Positions 1-7,933 of a stretch of DNA of 13,690 bases are shown piece by piece. The stretch's first letter is position 1, and each line of letters starts with the position of its first letter. The notes beneath the pieces are model-generated. The model was given only the letters and a program-made list of their open reading frames with translations. It made no database searches and had not been told where the DNA came from. The DNA is from OLB16 sp964481775 (GTDB lineage: Bacteria; Hinthialibacterota; Hinthialibacteria; OLB16): positions 1 to 13,690 of the forward strand of contig CAYZUX010000171.1 of NCBI GenBank assembly GCA_964481775.1, read 5' to 3'. The translations under genes and the position numbers were made by a program.

Positions 1-1
1 A

Positions 2-121
2 TCGGCTAAGGAGGATTTTCTTTTGCTTTTCTTTATTTCAGGGGCATTGCTCCTAGCCATGGTGAGGCTGGGGACAGGTTTGAGCAGACCTCTGAAACGA
101 GGCAACCATATCAGAGCCTGA
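2..121 (+). CDS. C-terminal end of a membrane protein, probably a transporter (partial)
   Basis: The frame is open from the window edge to a TGA at 119-121, giving 39 residues. They begin SAKEDFLLLFFISGALLLAM and continue through a basic tail (VRLGTGLSRPLKRGNHIRA). One hydrophobic helix followed by a short Arg/Lys-rich cytoplasmic tail is how many 12-helix transporters of the MFS type end, so this is probably the 3' end of a sugar transporter gene. The family assignment is inference from topology and context. An AAGGAGG at 8-14 resembles a ribosome binding site and could instead start a 32-residue ORF at TTG 23. The frame has no stop before that point, so I prefer the tail reading. The following sugar isomerase gene lies 98 bp downstream. 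Confidence 0.5.
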   Translation, partial: SAKEDFLLLFFISGALLLAMVRLGTGLSRPLKRGNHIRA

Positions 122-139
122 AAGGGTGTGCAATGGGGT

Positions 140-155
140 GATAAAACGTTTTCTC
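140..155. promoter_or_regulatory. candidate LacI-family operator
   Basis: GATAAAACGTTTTCTC has a perfect 10-bp core palindrome, AAAACGTTTT (143-152), centred on CG. Pairing extends to 140/155 and 141/154, with one mismatch at 142/153. LacI/GalR-family repressors typically bind CG-centred palindromes of about this size. The site lies 64 bp upstream of the isomerase start and just upstream of a possible -10 box, so binding would block transcription. The LacI-family gene at 1003-2106 is the obvious candidate ligand (inference). Confidence 0.5.
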
Positions 156-162
156 ATAGGAT

Positions 163-168
163 TATTAT
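163..168 (+). promoter_or_regulatory. possible -10 box of the isomerase gene
   Basis: TATTAT matches five of six bases of the sigma-70 -10 consensus. No good -35 hexamer is seen at the right spacing. That region is occupied by the candidate operator, which would suit a repressed promoter. Transcription would begin near 175, leaving a leader of about 45 nt before the ATG at 220. Confidence 0.3.
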
Positions 169-219
169 CAATTCCCCATTGTGTTAGGATGGGTGTATAC
201 GAGGAAACAGGGGGTTGGA

Positions 220-1038
220 ATGGCGGAAAAAAACTGGGCTTCAAGGTTATCCATTATCAGCGATGAGGCGGCTCCCGATTTTGAGGAGGCAGTCAACATC
301 TGTCTTCCATTGGGAATCCGGTCTTATGAATTACGGCTGATCCGTGGTTCGAGAGTTCCCCATATTTCCGAGGAATGTATCCGGCAGATTCTGCGTGTGA
401 CCGCTGAACGTGGGATTGAGTTGACTGGGGTGAGTCCTGGATTCTGTAAGATCTCCGTAGTAAGCCCACTTTGTAAAGACGAATTGACCACGGGGTTGGA
501 TGATTGTTTCCGTTTTATGGAAAGGCTGGGTGTGAAACGGATGAATCTGTTCACCTATACGCGTGATGAAAGCCTGAATCAGATACCCGAGGCTGTCTTC
601 GAGAACCTGCAAACAGCGATAGAGCGCTGCCGGAGTGAGGGCATCGAACCAATCTTTGAAAATGTCCCGAGTTGTTGGGGCAATACCGGACAGAGGCTGG
701 GGAATATCGCCAAAAGACTGGGGGTACGCGTGGCCTGGGATCCCGCCAATGCAGTCTCTTCCGGAGAGGTGGCCTTTCCGGATGGATACAACATGGTTAA
801 AGACCGAATCGCCCTGATTCATATCAAAAACTGGCGCCCACAAGATGGATATGTCTACATTGACGAGGGAGTGCTGGATGTATCGGCGCAAATCAAGGGA
901 CTGATAAAGGATGGATACCGGGGTCAGTTCTGCATTGAAAGTCACCGTTGGAGTGATCCCTTAGCGACAGAGGTGAATACCCGGCAGCTGCTCACTATCC
1001 TCTCAGGATACCCCTTCCATGAAAATGGAGCCGGCTGA
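220..1038 (+). CDS. sugar phosphate isomerase/epimerase, TIM-barrel (AP endonuclease 2 fold)
   Basis: This 272-aa protein belongs to the xylose-isomerase-like TIM-barrel superfamily (PF01261 type). These cytoplasmic metal enzymes isomerise or epimerise sugars, ketoses or inositol derivatives. Four residues stand where the family binds its divalent metal: E147 in IFENVP, D174 in AWDPANA, H201 in IHIKNW and E240 in CIESHRW. I chose the ATG at 220 because AGGGGG ends 5 nt upstream, the family motifs begin soon after (ASRLSIISDE), and a GTG at 181 would lie almost on the predicted transcription start. The last 36 bp overlap the convergent LacI-type gene. A transporter-like tail upstream and a secreted GH99-type enzyme nearby suggest a sugar catabolic role. 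The exact substrate cannot be read from the sequence. Confidence 0.88.
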   Translation: MAEKNWASRLSIISDEAAPDFEEAVNICLPLGIRSYELRLIRGSRVPHISEECIRQILRVTAERGIELTGVSPGFCKISVVSPLCKDELTTGLDDCFRFMERLGVKRMNLFTYTRDESLNQIPEAVFENLQTAIERCRSEGIEPIFENVPSCWGNTGQRLGNIAKRLGVRVAWDPANAVSSGEVAFPDGYNMVKDRIALIHIKNWRPQDGYVYIDEGVLDVSAQIKGLIKDGYRGQFCIESHRWSDPLATEVNTRQLLTILSGYPFHENGAG

Positions 1039-2106
1039 TTCATGGATTGAAGGAGCCGGGGTGGCGTCATGAGGCGGGGCAGTGGACAAACGTTCCACAA
1101 TCCTCATGGGGTAGACAATTCTTCTGGGTGTGCGCCGTGTTCCATTGATGATATCCATCAAAGTTTGTGCGGCCTCCGCTCCCATTTCCACCAGGTCTCC
1201 ATGCATGGTGGTTAAGGGTGGATGAAGAAGAGAAGCGAGAGGTATGTCTCCAAACCCAATCACTGAAAGATCTTCGGGGACACGGATCGAGAGGTCTGCC
1301 GCAGCCCTGAGAAGGCCGATGGCCAGATAGTCGGAGCAGGCAACATAAGCCGTAGGAAAGGCTTTTCCAGCCCTGCTGTGCGAAAGCACCGCTGCATGAG
1401 CTGCCTGCTCAACAAACTCCTCGGCGTTCAGGCTGCCCACTTCCTCAAGGTTCAATCGTGTCATCCCCTCCTCAAAACCAATCCGGTCGGCTTTGCTCTT
1501 GAATGAAGCCTTGGGACCATTCAAATGACCAATCCGGCGGTGGCCCAAACTCGCGAGATAATGCACCGCGGCTACCGCGCAACCGGTATAATCGGGACAG
1601 AGTGTGGTGAAACGCGATTCCCGGAGGTAAGCACCCACCACCACCACAGGAAGATCCATCTCCTCAAGTTCCTCCAGGTACGGGTCATCCTCTCGTACCG
1701 AGATCAGAATGACTCCATCGACAGTGTGAGCCTGGAGTAAACGTTCCATCTGACGAGGTGTGGTGGAGAGCATGAGGTTATAGGGACTCTCATCCAGCAC
1801 GGCTCCGATACCTTCAAAAACACGTGTAAAAAAGGGATTGGAGAAAATGACCCGGCTGCTGCGGAGCGTGGCAAGGGCGATATTTCCGGTCAGACGGCGG
1901 GGAAGGTTCCGGGCAGCAAAGTGAGGACGATACTTGAGACGGTCGATAGTCCGGCGAACTTTTTCCTGAATTTTCGGGTCGACAGTGGGATTGCCGTTGA
2001 GAACACGGGAGACAGTCGCGGGAGAGACACCAGCTTCCCGGGCAACCTCGAGAATTCCTGTTCCTTTCCTGGATGAAAGAGTGCGTTTACTGACGGTTTT
2101 GGCCAT
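1003..2106 (-). CDS. LacI-family transcriptional regulator
   Basis: A 367-aa repressor-type protein with the standard LacI/GalR layout. An N-terminal helix-turn-helix lies at about residues 18-38 (ILEVAREAGVSPATVSRVLN), and a hinge-helix segment at about 55-68 (RPHFAARNLPRRLTG). Then comes a periplasmic-binding-protein-like effector domain with family landmarks such as VDGVILIS, GHRRIGHLNG and DLSVIGFGDIPLASLLHPPLTT. This class normally binds a sugar or sugar phosphate and leaves a CG-centred operator in response. One such palindrome lies upstream of the isomerase gene. The start is uncertain: ATG 2106 is used here, while GTG 2130 adds eight residues, and neither has a strong ribosome binding site. 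The gene is divergent from the GH99-type gene and overlaps the isomerase 3' end convergently. Confidence 0.93.
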   Translation of the reverse strand: MAKTVSKRTLSSRKGTGILEVAREAGVSPATVSRVLNGNPTVDPKIQEKVRRTIDRLKYRPHFAARNLPRRLTGNIALATLRSSRVIFSNPFFTRVFEGIGAVLDESPYNLMLSTTPRQMERLLQAHTVDGVILISVREDDPYLEELEEMDLPVVVVGAYLRESRFTTLCPDYTGCAVAAVHYLASLGHRRIGHLNGPKASFKSKADRIGFEEGMTRLNLEEVGSLNAEEFVEQAAHAAVLSHSRAGKAFPTAYVACSDYLAIGLLRAAADLSIRVPEDLSVIGFGDIPLASLLHPPLTTMHGDLVEMGAEAAQTLMDIINGTRRTPRRIVYPMRIVERLSTAPPHDATPAPSIHESAGSIFMEGVS

Positions 2107-2280
2107 GACCTGGAGGAGTGTCTCACCCACAAGATGTCTTTTCTGAATGCTTCATTCTCTGCTCGCCGATGGAGGGTGTCTAGTCCTGAAGAGCCCATTC
2201 CAGAAAGTATGGTCTCGCTTTCGATCACCTGTTGAAAGATGCCCTATATCACACCTGCGTGTCCTTGTAGAATCGTAAAA

Positions 2281-3414
2281 ATGAGAGCCATCGCTGTTTT
2301 TTTTATACTACTTGTTCACGGGCTTGTTGTGAGCCCATTAGCCTGTGCGGATCCCCACACCGTGGGAGTGTTCTATTACCCTTGGTACTCGAATGATTTT
2401 CATGGAGGAAGATACCTGAGGGAGCATCTGATCCCTCGCCAGTGGCCTGTTCTGGGTGAGTACAATGACCGTTCCGCCACAGTCATCAAGCAACACGCGG
2501 ATTGGTGTCGTTCTGCCGGGATCAGTGTCTGGGCCGCCAGTTGGTGGGGACCTGGTTCCCGGGAGGATACAACGCTCCTTAACCATACCCTGCAAAGTCC
2601 TGACCTGGGTGATATCAAGATCGCGATTCTTTATGAAACCACCGGGCGAACTTCAGATTTCACCAACTACACCCGAATCGCCGGTGACTTCACATACCTT
2701 GCAGACAACTACTTTAACCATCCACGATACCTGAAGATCAATGGCCGTCCAGTGGTTGTGGTCTATCTCACTCGTGTTCTTTCGGCGCTTGATACTTTGG
2801 ATTCATCTGTCGCGGCCATGCGCTCCGCTGCTTCTGTGAAAGGTTTCGATGTCTTCATTATTGGCGATCATGTCTTTGGTTCTCCTCCAGTTCATGCTGG
2901 TGACATGGAGTTGCTCGATGCGGTGACCGAATACGATGTCTATGGTAGCATGGGTGTGAGTGGCTATGCCGGAGAGACCGCCGTCAATGCCTATAATTCA
3001 CGCCAGAATGCCTGGAAAGCGCTCGCGGGGAGTGTGGGTGTGGAATATGCTCCCTCGGTGACTCCAGGTTTCAATGATAAAGGGGTTCGGGCGGGTCATG
3101 CTCCTGTTTCCCGGCGGTTGACTTCCTCCTCGGAGCCCGGTTCGCTTTTCAGAGCACTTCTCAAAGCTGCACTCACCCGGACAGATCCCGACCTTGGGGA
3201 TCTGCTCTTCGTCACGTCCTGGAATGAGTGGCATGAAGACACCCAGATTGAACCGGTTCAGATTGCCCCGCCGACCTCTTTGGATGACAGTCCCTCTGGT
3301 TCCGGATACACAGCGGGACTTGATTATGAGGGATATGGGAATTTATACCTCGATATTCTTCGTGAGGAAGCGGGATCCAGCCGTGTGGAAGGTTGGAAGT
3401 CATATCAGCGATGA
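2281..3414 (+). CDS. secreted GH99-type endo-alpha-mannosidase-like hydrolase
   Basis: A 377-aa exported protein. Residues 1-23 form a signal peptide (hydrophobic AVFFILLVHGLVV, likely cut after ACA). The mature part starts with the family-typical VGVFYYPWY and contains SWNEWHEDTQIEP. In this motif E316 and E319 are three residues apart. Characterised GH99 endo-1,2-alpha-mannosidases and mannanases have their two catalytic glutamates in the same motif (NEWHE; human MANEA reads very similarly). The length matches a single-domain GH99 enzyme. A probable role is cleaving internal alpha-mannosidic bonds of mannan-like glycans outside the cytoplasm. The cysteine near the cleavage site does not make a canonical lipobox. 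An ATG at 2239 would add 14 residues before the signal peptide, so 2281 is preferred. The gene sits between a sugar-responsive regulator and exopolysaccharide genes, so it could digest foreign glycan or trim the cell's own polymer. Confidence 0.85.
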   Translation: MRAIAVFFILLVHGLVVSPLACADPHTVGVFYYPWYSNDFHGGRYLREHLIPRQWPVLGEYNDRSATVIKQHADWCRSAGISVWAASWWGPGSREDTTLLNHTLQSPDLGDIKIAILYETTGRTSDFTNYTRIAGDFTYLADNYFNHPRYLKINGRPVVVVYLTRVLSALDTLDSSVAAMRSAASVKGFDVFIIGDHVFGSPPVHAGDMELLDAVTEYDVYGSMGVSGYAGETAVNAYNSRQNAWKALAGSVGVEYAPSVTPGFNDKGVRAGHAPVSRRLTSSSEPGSLFRALLKAALTRTDPDLGDLLFVTSWNEWHEDTQIEPVQIAPPTSLDDSPSGSGYTAGLDYEGYGNLYLDILREEAGSSRVEGWKSYQR

Positions 3415-3621
3415 GGAATCCCAGCTTAACGACCGTACTTCCATTCGCACACACTTTTCTGCGAGGGATCGATGGTACAGATGACTGTGATAATTCCTAT
3501 TTTGCGAAAAGGGTAAAACCAACTGTAGCATTGTACGCCGGTCAATCGAATATGAAGCCGGATAGTCCTCGTTGTGGATCTCAGCCTTACCCCAATAATC
3601 ATTTCAGGCAGCGTTGATGGG
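3415..3621. other. 207-bp spacer before the polysaccharide genes
   Basis: No convincing gene is visible between the hydrolase stop and the flippase start. Short frames here show no family features. A weak promoter could be read as TTGCGA (3502-3507) with TAGCAT about 18 nt downstream, but each matches only four consensus bases. No strong hairpin terminator was seen, so read-through from the hydrolase gene is possible. Confidence 0.4.
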
Positions 3622-5130
3622 ATGAATCGGCTCAAGCGGGAAGCGCTCTTTGAAAAGGCAAATTTAAGTAACGATCTGGGGCGTCAATCCGTCCGCGGCG
3701 GTGCGATCACTTTATCTTCCCAAGGGGTTTTATTTGTCCTTCGGATGGTAAGCACTGTAGTCCTCGCCAGGTTGTTGTCTCCTGAGGATTTTGGGCTGAT
3801 CAGCATGGTCACCGTGGTGGTCACTTTTGCTGTGATGTTCAAAGATGCGGGTTTGTCGATGGCCACAATCCAGAAGCCTGAAATCACACATGAACAGATC
3901 AGTACCCTGTTTTGGATAAATATTTTCCTGAGTGCCAGTCTGGGATTCTGTGTCCTGGCGGCCTCCCCTCTGGTGTCCTGGTTTTATGCCAAGCCTGAGT
4001 TGACTGCTGTTACAGCGGTTCTGTCGATTTCATTTATCATCAGTGGGTTGACGATCCAGCACCAGGCCCTGCAACAACGCCACATGCATTTTGGTCAAAT
4101 TGCCTGTGTTCAGATCACCGCTCAGTTGCTCACTTTACTGGTGACGGTTGTGTTTGCTCTTCTCGGCTGGCGTTACTGGTCCCTGGTCTTTGGTACGCTG
4201 ACCCAGGCATTTGCCGGAACGATCCTCACATTCCTGTTTTGCCCCTGGATTCCCGGGTGGATGAAAAAGGGAACAGGAGTTCGTGATATGCTGAAATTTG
4301 GGGGACATCTGACAGCCTTTAGCTTTGTCAATTATTTTTCAAGGAATGCTGATAATCTTCTGATCGGAAAATTTATCGGAGCCAGTGAGCTTGGGCTCTA
4401 TAGTAAAGCGTATCAAATTGTCTACCTGCCATTAGTGAATGTTCGCAACCCACTCAATGCTCTGGCCTTTCCAGTGATGAGCAAAATGCAGAACGATCCG
4501 GCACGATTCCGCCGATATTATAAGAAGCTTGTTTTTGCCATGGCTTTTTTATCCATGCCTCTGATGGCATATTGTATCATGTTCCCCCACGAATTGATAA
4601 CTTTGCTTTTTGGAGAACGCTGGCTGGAAATGAAAACGGTTTTCAGGCTGCTGGCCATTGCCGGTTTCTCCCAGACAGTCATCGGTACACGTGGTATGAT
4701 TCTTTTAGCTTGTGGGCGTTCCGATTTGTATCTTAAATTTGGAACAATAGGAGCAATCCTTACCGTAATCGGGTTTGTGATCGGTCTTAAGTGGGGAATA
4801 ACAGGAGTGGCGGCAAGCTTCATTATCACTTCCTATCTTCCGCAGTATCATATGTTTGCCATTGCGTTTCGGACAACTCCCTGTACTTTCGGAGATCTGC
4901 TGGGGGGATGTGGAGCAGTGGCCGTCTTCAGCTGGTTCTCCGTGTTGTGTGCCTGGGTTTTCCCTTTTCTGATTCCGGTGACAGGGAATTCAAAGCTTCT
5001 GATCGTCACCCTTGTTATGACGCTTCTCTACCTTTCCCTTTTCTTTGGAATACCAAGGTATCGAAAATACCTGGTTGAGGTGTTCTCGCTCCTGCGTGCA
5101 AACAAACAAGGACTTCAGGAAGAGCCATAA
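3622..5130 (+). CDS. Wzx-type polysaccharide flippase (MOP superfamily)
   Basis: A 502-aa integral inner-membrane protein with about a dozen hydrophobic helices spread over its length. The N-terminus, with GRQSVRGGAITLSSQGVLF followed by VLARLLSPEDFGLISM, is characteristic of the WzxC/RfbX-like lipopolysaccharide and capsule exporters. A central SRNADNLLIGKFIGASELGL is also typical of this group. Such proteins flip undecaprenyl-linked oligosaccharide units across the inner membrane. The ATG at 3622 is chosen because the conserved N-terminus begins there; a GTG at 3574 would add 16 residues. The ribosome binding site is weak either way. It is the first of three head-to-tail polysaccharide genes, followed after 46 bp by a glycosyltransferase. 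Confidence 0.9.
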   Translation: MNRLKREALFEKANLSNDLGRQSVRGGAITLSSQGVLFVLRMVSTVVLARLLSPEDFGLISMVTVVVTFAVMFKDAGLSMATIQKPEITHEQISTLFWINIFLSASLGFCVLAASPLVSWFYAKPELTAVTAVLSISFIISGLTIQHQALQQRHMHFGQIACVQITAQLLTLLVTVVFALLGWRYWSLVFGTLTQAFAGTILTFLFCPWIPGWMKKGTGVRDMLKFGGHLTAFSFVNYFSRNADNLLIGKFIGASELGLYSKAYQIVYLPLVNVRNPLNALAFPVMSKMQNDPARFRRYYKKLVFAMAFLSMPLMAYCIMFPHELITLLFGERWLEMKTVFRLLAIAGFSQTVIGTRGMILLACGRSDLYLKFGTIGAILTVIGFVIGLKWGITGVAASFIITSYLPQYHMFAIAFRTTPCTFGDLLGGCGAVAVFSWFSVLCAWVFPFLIPVTGNSKLLIVTLVMTLLYLSLFFGIPRYRKYLVEVFSLLRANKQGLQEEP

Positions 5131-5176
5131 GCTCATTATTATGAATGCCCATCAGGCCAATGATAAGTGATAGATC

Positions 5177-6169
5177 ATGAATTCAAATGAAGGTCTGATC
5201 AGTATCATTATACCCGTATACAATGTGGAGGACTTTTTGGATGAGTGTATAAGAAGTGCTCTCAATCAGACTTATCAATGGATTGAGGTGCTTCTGATTG
5301 ATGATGGTTCCACAGACAGCTGCCCGTTGAAATGTGACCAGTATGAATTGGTGGACTCCCGGGTTAAGGTCACCCATCAGAGTAACCGTGGTCTGTCAGG
5401 GGCGCGGAATGCCGGCCTGCTCTTGGCGAGAGGTGAGTATGTTTATTTTCTCGATAGTGATGATTTCATCTCACTGGATACAATCGAGAAACTCCATAAT
5501 GTAGCCAAGGAAAAGGATCTGGATGTGGTTCTGTTTGATGCCGATGTGGTGGATGAATCGGGCCAAAAAAGAAATGGGGACCGCCTCTACATCCGGTCCG
5601 GAAAGTATGATTCAGTCTATGAGGGTGAACGGCTTTTCACTGAAATGAAGCGGAATGATGAATACCGTTCAGCGGTACCACTCCTGTTTATTCGAAAATC
5701 GTTTCTTGATGAAGTCAATCTTTCCTTTCATGAAGGTATACTCCACGAGGATGAGTTATTTACGTTTGTTTTGTTGATGAAATGCAGAAGAGCTGGCCAC
5801 CTGCCTGAATCTCTCTACCACAGGCGGATTCGATCGGGTTCCATCATGACGACCTCAGGAAATGAGAACCAGTTTCGAGGTCTACAGACTGTTCTTGAGG
5901 AGATGGTCAGCTTTTATTTGGAGAATGAAAACCTTCACAAGAATCAGGAAGTGAAAAATCATCTGGTCCACATTTTCAATATTACTCTCAAACGTTACAA
6001 GGAGTTGAGTGTTGAACACAGAGTCCGGAACAAATGCCGCTTAAAAGAGCTTAAAGAGCTGATGCGCAAAGTAAATTATTTGGAAAATTGGAAGGTTTAT
6101 ATTAAGTGCAGATACGAGCTGATATCCAATGTTTTTGAGTGTTTGACTAAAAGCCTCAGAGCCCGGTAA
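5177..6169 (+). CDS. family 2 glycosyltransferase
   Basis: A 330-aa cytoplasmic or membrane-associated GT-A-fold enzyme. The N-terminal catalytic domain opens with ISIIIPVYNVEDFLDECI, then VLLIDDGSTD for nucleotide-sugar binding, SNRGLSGARNAG, and a metal-binding DSD at residues 93-95 (FLDSDDF). A later HEDELFTFVLLMKCRRAG and HRRIRSGSIM block is common in GT2 enzymes of capsule and exopolysaccharide clusters. It probably adds one sugar to the lipid-linked repeat unit exported by the preceding flippase. Donor and acceptor cannot be deduced. The C-terminal 90 residues are basic and rich in Lys/Arg, without an obvious domain. The next gene starts 10 bp downstream, which implies one transcript. 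Confidence 0.92.
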   Translation: MNSNEGLISIIIPVYNVEDFLDECIRSALNQTYQWIEVLLIDDGSTDSCPLKCDQYELVDSRVKVTHQSNRGLSGARNAGLLLARGEYVYFLDSDDFISLDTIEKLHNVAKEKDLDVVLFDADVVDESGQKRNGDRLYIRSGKYDSVYEGERLFTEMKRNDEYRSAVPLLFIRKSFLDEVNLSFHEGILHEDELFTFVLLMKCRRAGHLPESLYHRRIRSGSIMTTSGNENQFRGLQTVLEEMVSFYLENENLHKNQEVKNHLVHIFNITLKRYKELSVEHRVRNKCRLKELKELMRKVNYLENWKVYIKCRYELISNVFECLTKSLRAR

Positions 6170-6179
6170 AGAAACGAAG

Positions 6180-7280
6180 ATGAATAAAAAGAGTAAACTG
6201 ATAAGGCAGATCAAGGATCTTATTCCATTGCAATGGAGGTATACGGCTCGTCATGGATTGAATTACCTGAAGTATAAACGTCACACCATTAACCTATTCG
6301 GGCCTGTCAAGGGCAGGAAGAAGATCGTTCTGTTTATGTGTCCGGAGCATGGAAACCTTGGAGATCATGCCATTGTTGATGCGGAGAACACATTCTTTCG
6401 GACTTATTTTCCAGACATCCCGGTATTGGAGGTTTCCTACCACCATTATTTTTATGACAGGAAAGGAATCATCAGGCTGATACAGAGTGAGGATCTTCTG
6501 GCGACTCATGGTGGAGGGTACTTTGGAATGGTCTACTTTCATGATGAAGTCATGGTGCGGGATATACTAAAATCCTTTCCCGATAACAAAATCATCGTCA
6601 TGCCACAGACTATTTTCTTCAATAATAGTGAACAATCACGAGCGGAATTGGCAACTTCCCGAACGATTATGCGGCAACACGCCCGTTTGATATTCTGTGC
6701 AAGGGAGAAAGCCTCTTATGATTTCGTTCTCACGAACGAAATGCTTGCTTCAAATTCGAATTGTCACCTGATTCCAGATATGTTTCTCTATGGAAATGGC
6801 CGCGCGGGAATCTCAAGCCGGAGAGGAATATTGCTTTGTTTCCGAAGAGACCATGAAAGTGTTCTCGACACAAGCCAGAAGAAAGCAATGGAAGCAATAG
6901 CCGAACAGACAGGGGAAGATGTCAAATGGACTGACACCGTGGTCGATTATCCGGTATCAATTTCTGAAAGAGGTGCAGCCCTTGAATCCAAGTTCGAAGA
7001 ATTCCGCGGTGCCAAGCTGGTGATTACAGACCGGTTGCACGGGATGCTTTTTGCCGCGGTCACTGGAACACCCTGTATTGCATTGGACAATATCAGTGGA
7101 AAGATCAAGGGTTGTTATCAATGGATTAAACATCTGGAGTATATCCGGATGGTGGAAAGCCCCGGTGAGATGATTGATTTGATTCCCCGGCTTCTTTCGA
7201 TAGACCATGGATGTTTTGATAATTCTTCCTTGAGGCATTACTATGATGAGCTTGCAGATCTGATTCGTGGTAGAAAGTAA
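6180..7280 (+). CDS. polysaccharide pyruvyl transferase family protein
   Basis: A 366-aa protein of the PF04230 (CsaB/WcaK) type. Members transfer a ketal pyruvate from phosphoenolpyruvate to a sugar of a surface polymer, giving it negative charge; some relatives are merely annotated this way. Visible landmarks are the N-terminal PEHGNLGDHAIVDAE motif, the ATHGGGYFG segment, VMPQTIFF, and the C-terminal ITDRLHGMLFAAVTGTPCIA block that carries the conserved Arg and His. A short basic N-terminus precedes the fold. The gene follows the glycosyltransferase by 10 bp and is the last of the polysaccharide run, consistent with late decoration of the repeat unit. The pyruvylated sugar is unknown. Confidence 0.88.
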   Translation: MNKKSKLIRQIKDLIPLQWRYTARHGLNYLKYKRHTINLFGPVKGRKKIVLFMCPEHGNLGDHAIVDAENTFFRTYFPDIPVLEVSYHHYFYDRKGIIRLIQSEDLLATHGGGYFGMVYFHDEVMVRDILKSFPDNKIIVMPQTIFFNNSEQSRAELATSRTIMRQHARLIFCAREKASYDFVLTNEMLASNSNCHLIPDMFLYGNGRAGISSRRGILLCFRRDHESVLDTSQKKAMEAIAEQTGEDVKWTDTVVDYPVSISERGAALESKFEEFRGAKLVITDRLHGMLFAAVTGTPCIALDNISGKIKGCYQWIKHLEYIRMVESPGEMIDLIPRLLSIDHGCFDNSSLRHYYDELADLIRGRK

Positions 7281-7341
7281 AGTCTTCGAGGAATCACAAA
7301 TTGTTTGAGAGAGAGACTGTGAAAAACACCAGGAGCCCGAG

Positions 7342-7923
7342 ATGAAAATGGGGAGAATCATAGGTCTTGTTGTACGCGTATCAGCTTTGCCTTTTAGCTT
7401 CATCGCGTGTTTTGCTGTTGGGATGTTCCTGGCGCGTGGATGGGTAGCGATGATTCTGGCAGGATTATTTTCATTAGCATGCTCTGGTGCCGTCTTCCTG
7501 TGGGTCATCAAGAATGTAAGAGCATCAGTGATAGGTTATCTGCAGGAAGATACTCTCCGCCCTCGACCGAAAGACCAATGGACCATGATTCCAATGATAA
7601 TGAACACTGCGGCGGATGAACTGGCGCTGGCCGCTCGTTCATACATCCTCTTCACCCTGTTGGCTGGCTATGTCCTGATCGCTTTTGTTTTTGCACTGGC
7701 TTACCAAGCAGTCGAAGGCACGCCCGCTGGTTCGATCCTGACCAACTTTTATTTCAGTCTTTCCACCCTCGCAACGGTCGGCTACGGTGATATTTCGCCC
7801 CAAGGTTTTGGCCGGGTTCTGGCTTGTATCGAGATGATCTCGGGTGTTGCGTACCAAGTCCTTGCCATCGGCGGCGGTGCTGCTTATTTACTCGAACTCG
7901 GAAAACATCAACCGAGTGAGTAA
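7342..7923 (+). CDS. small potassium-channel-like membrane protein
   Basis: A 193-aa inner-membrane protein. Two N-terminal hydrophobic helices (about residues 5-28 and 31-53) precede a soluble loop of about 45 residues. A two-helix pore module of the Ion_trans_2 (PF07885) kind follows. The selectivity filter TVGYGD at residues 145-150 (7774-7791) is canonical for potassium, inside LSTLATVGYGDISP. No cytoplasmic RCK/TrkA gating domain follows; the protein ends soon after the last helix with LGKHQPSE. AGGAG at 7331-7335, 6 nt before the ATG, supports this start. The N-terminal helix pair is extra compared with minimal KcsA-like channels, and no S4-like charged helix is evident, so voltage sensing is unlikely. 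The gene converges on the polyphosphate kinase gene. Confidence 0.88.
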   Translation: MKMGRIIGLVVRVSALPFSFIACFAVGMFLARGWVAMILAGLFSLACSGAVFLWVIKNVRASVIGYLQEDTLRPRPKDQWTMIPMIMNTAADELALAARSYILFTLLAGYVLIAFVFALAYQAVEGTPAGSILTNFYFSLSTLATVGYGDISPQGFGRVLACIEMISGVAYQVLAIGGGAAYLLELGKHQPSE

Positions 7924-7933
7924 ACAGCTTTTC

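Noticed and set aside
331..945. Long minus-strand open frame of 204 codons opposite the sugar isomerase
   Set aside because: It lies entirely antisense to a gene with clear metal-site motifs, shows no family features and is a shadow of that gene's codon pattern.
2145..2157. GAATGCTTCATTC as an operator between the LacI-type and GH99-type genes
   Set aside because: The arms are only 5 bp with a 3-nt spacer, there is no CG centre, and it does not match the AAAACGTTTT palindrome upstream of the isomerase.
6957..7511. Minus-strand open frame of 184 codons across the pyruvyl transferase and channel genes
   Set aside because: It is antisense to two well-supported genes and has no recognisable domain.
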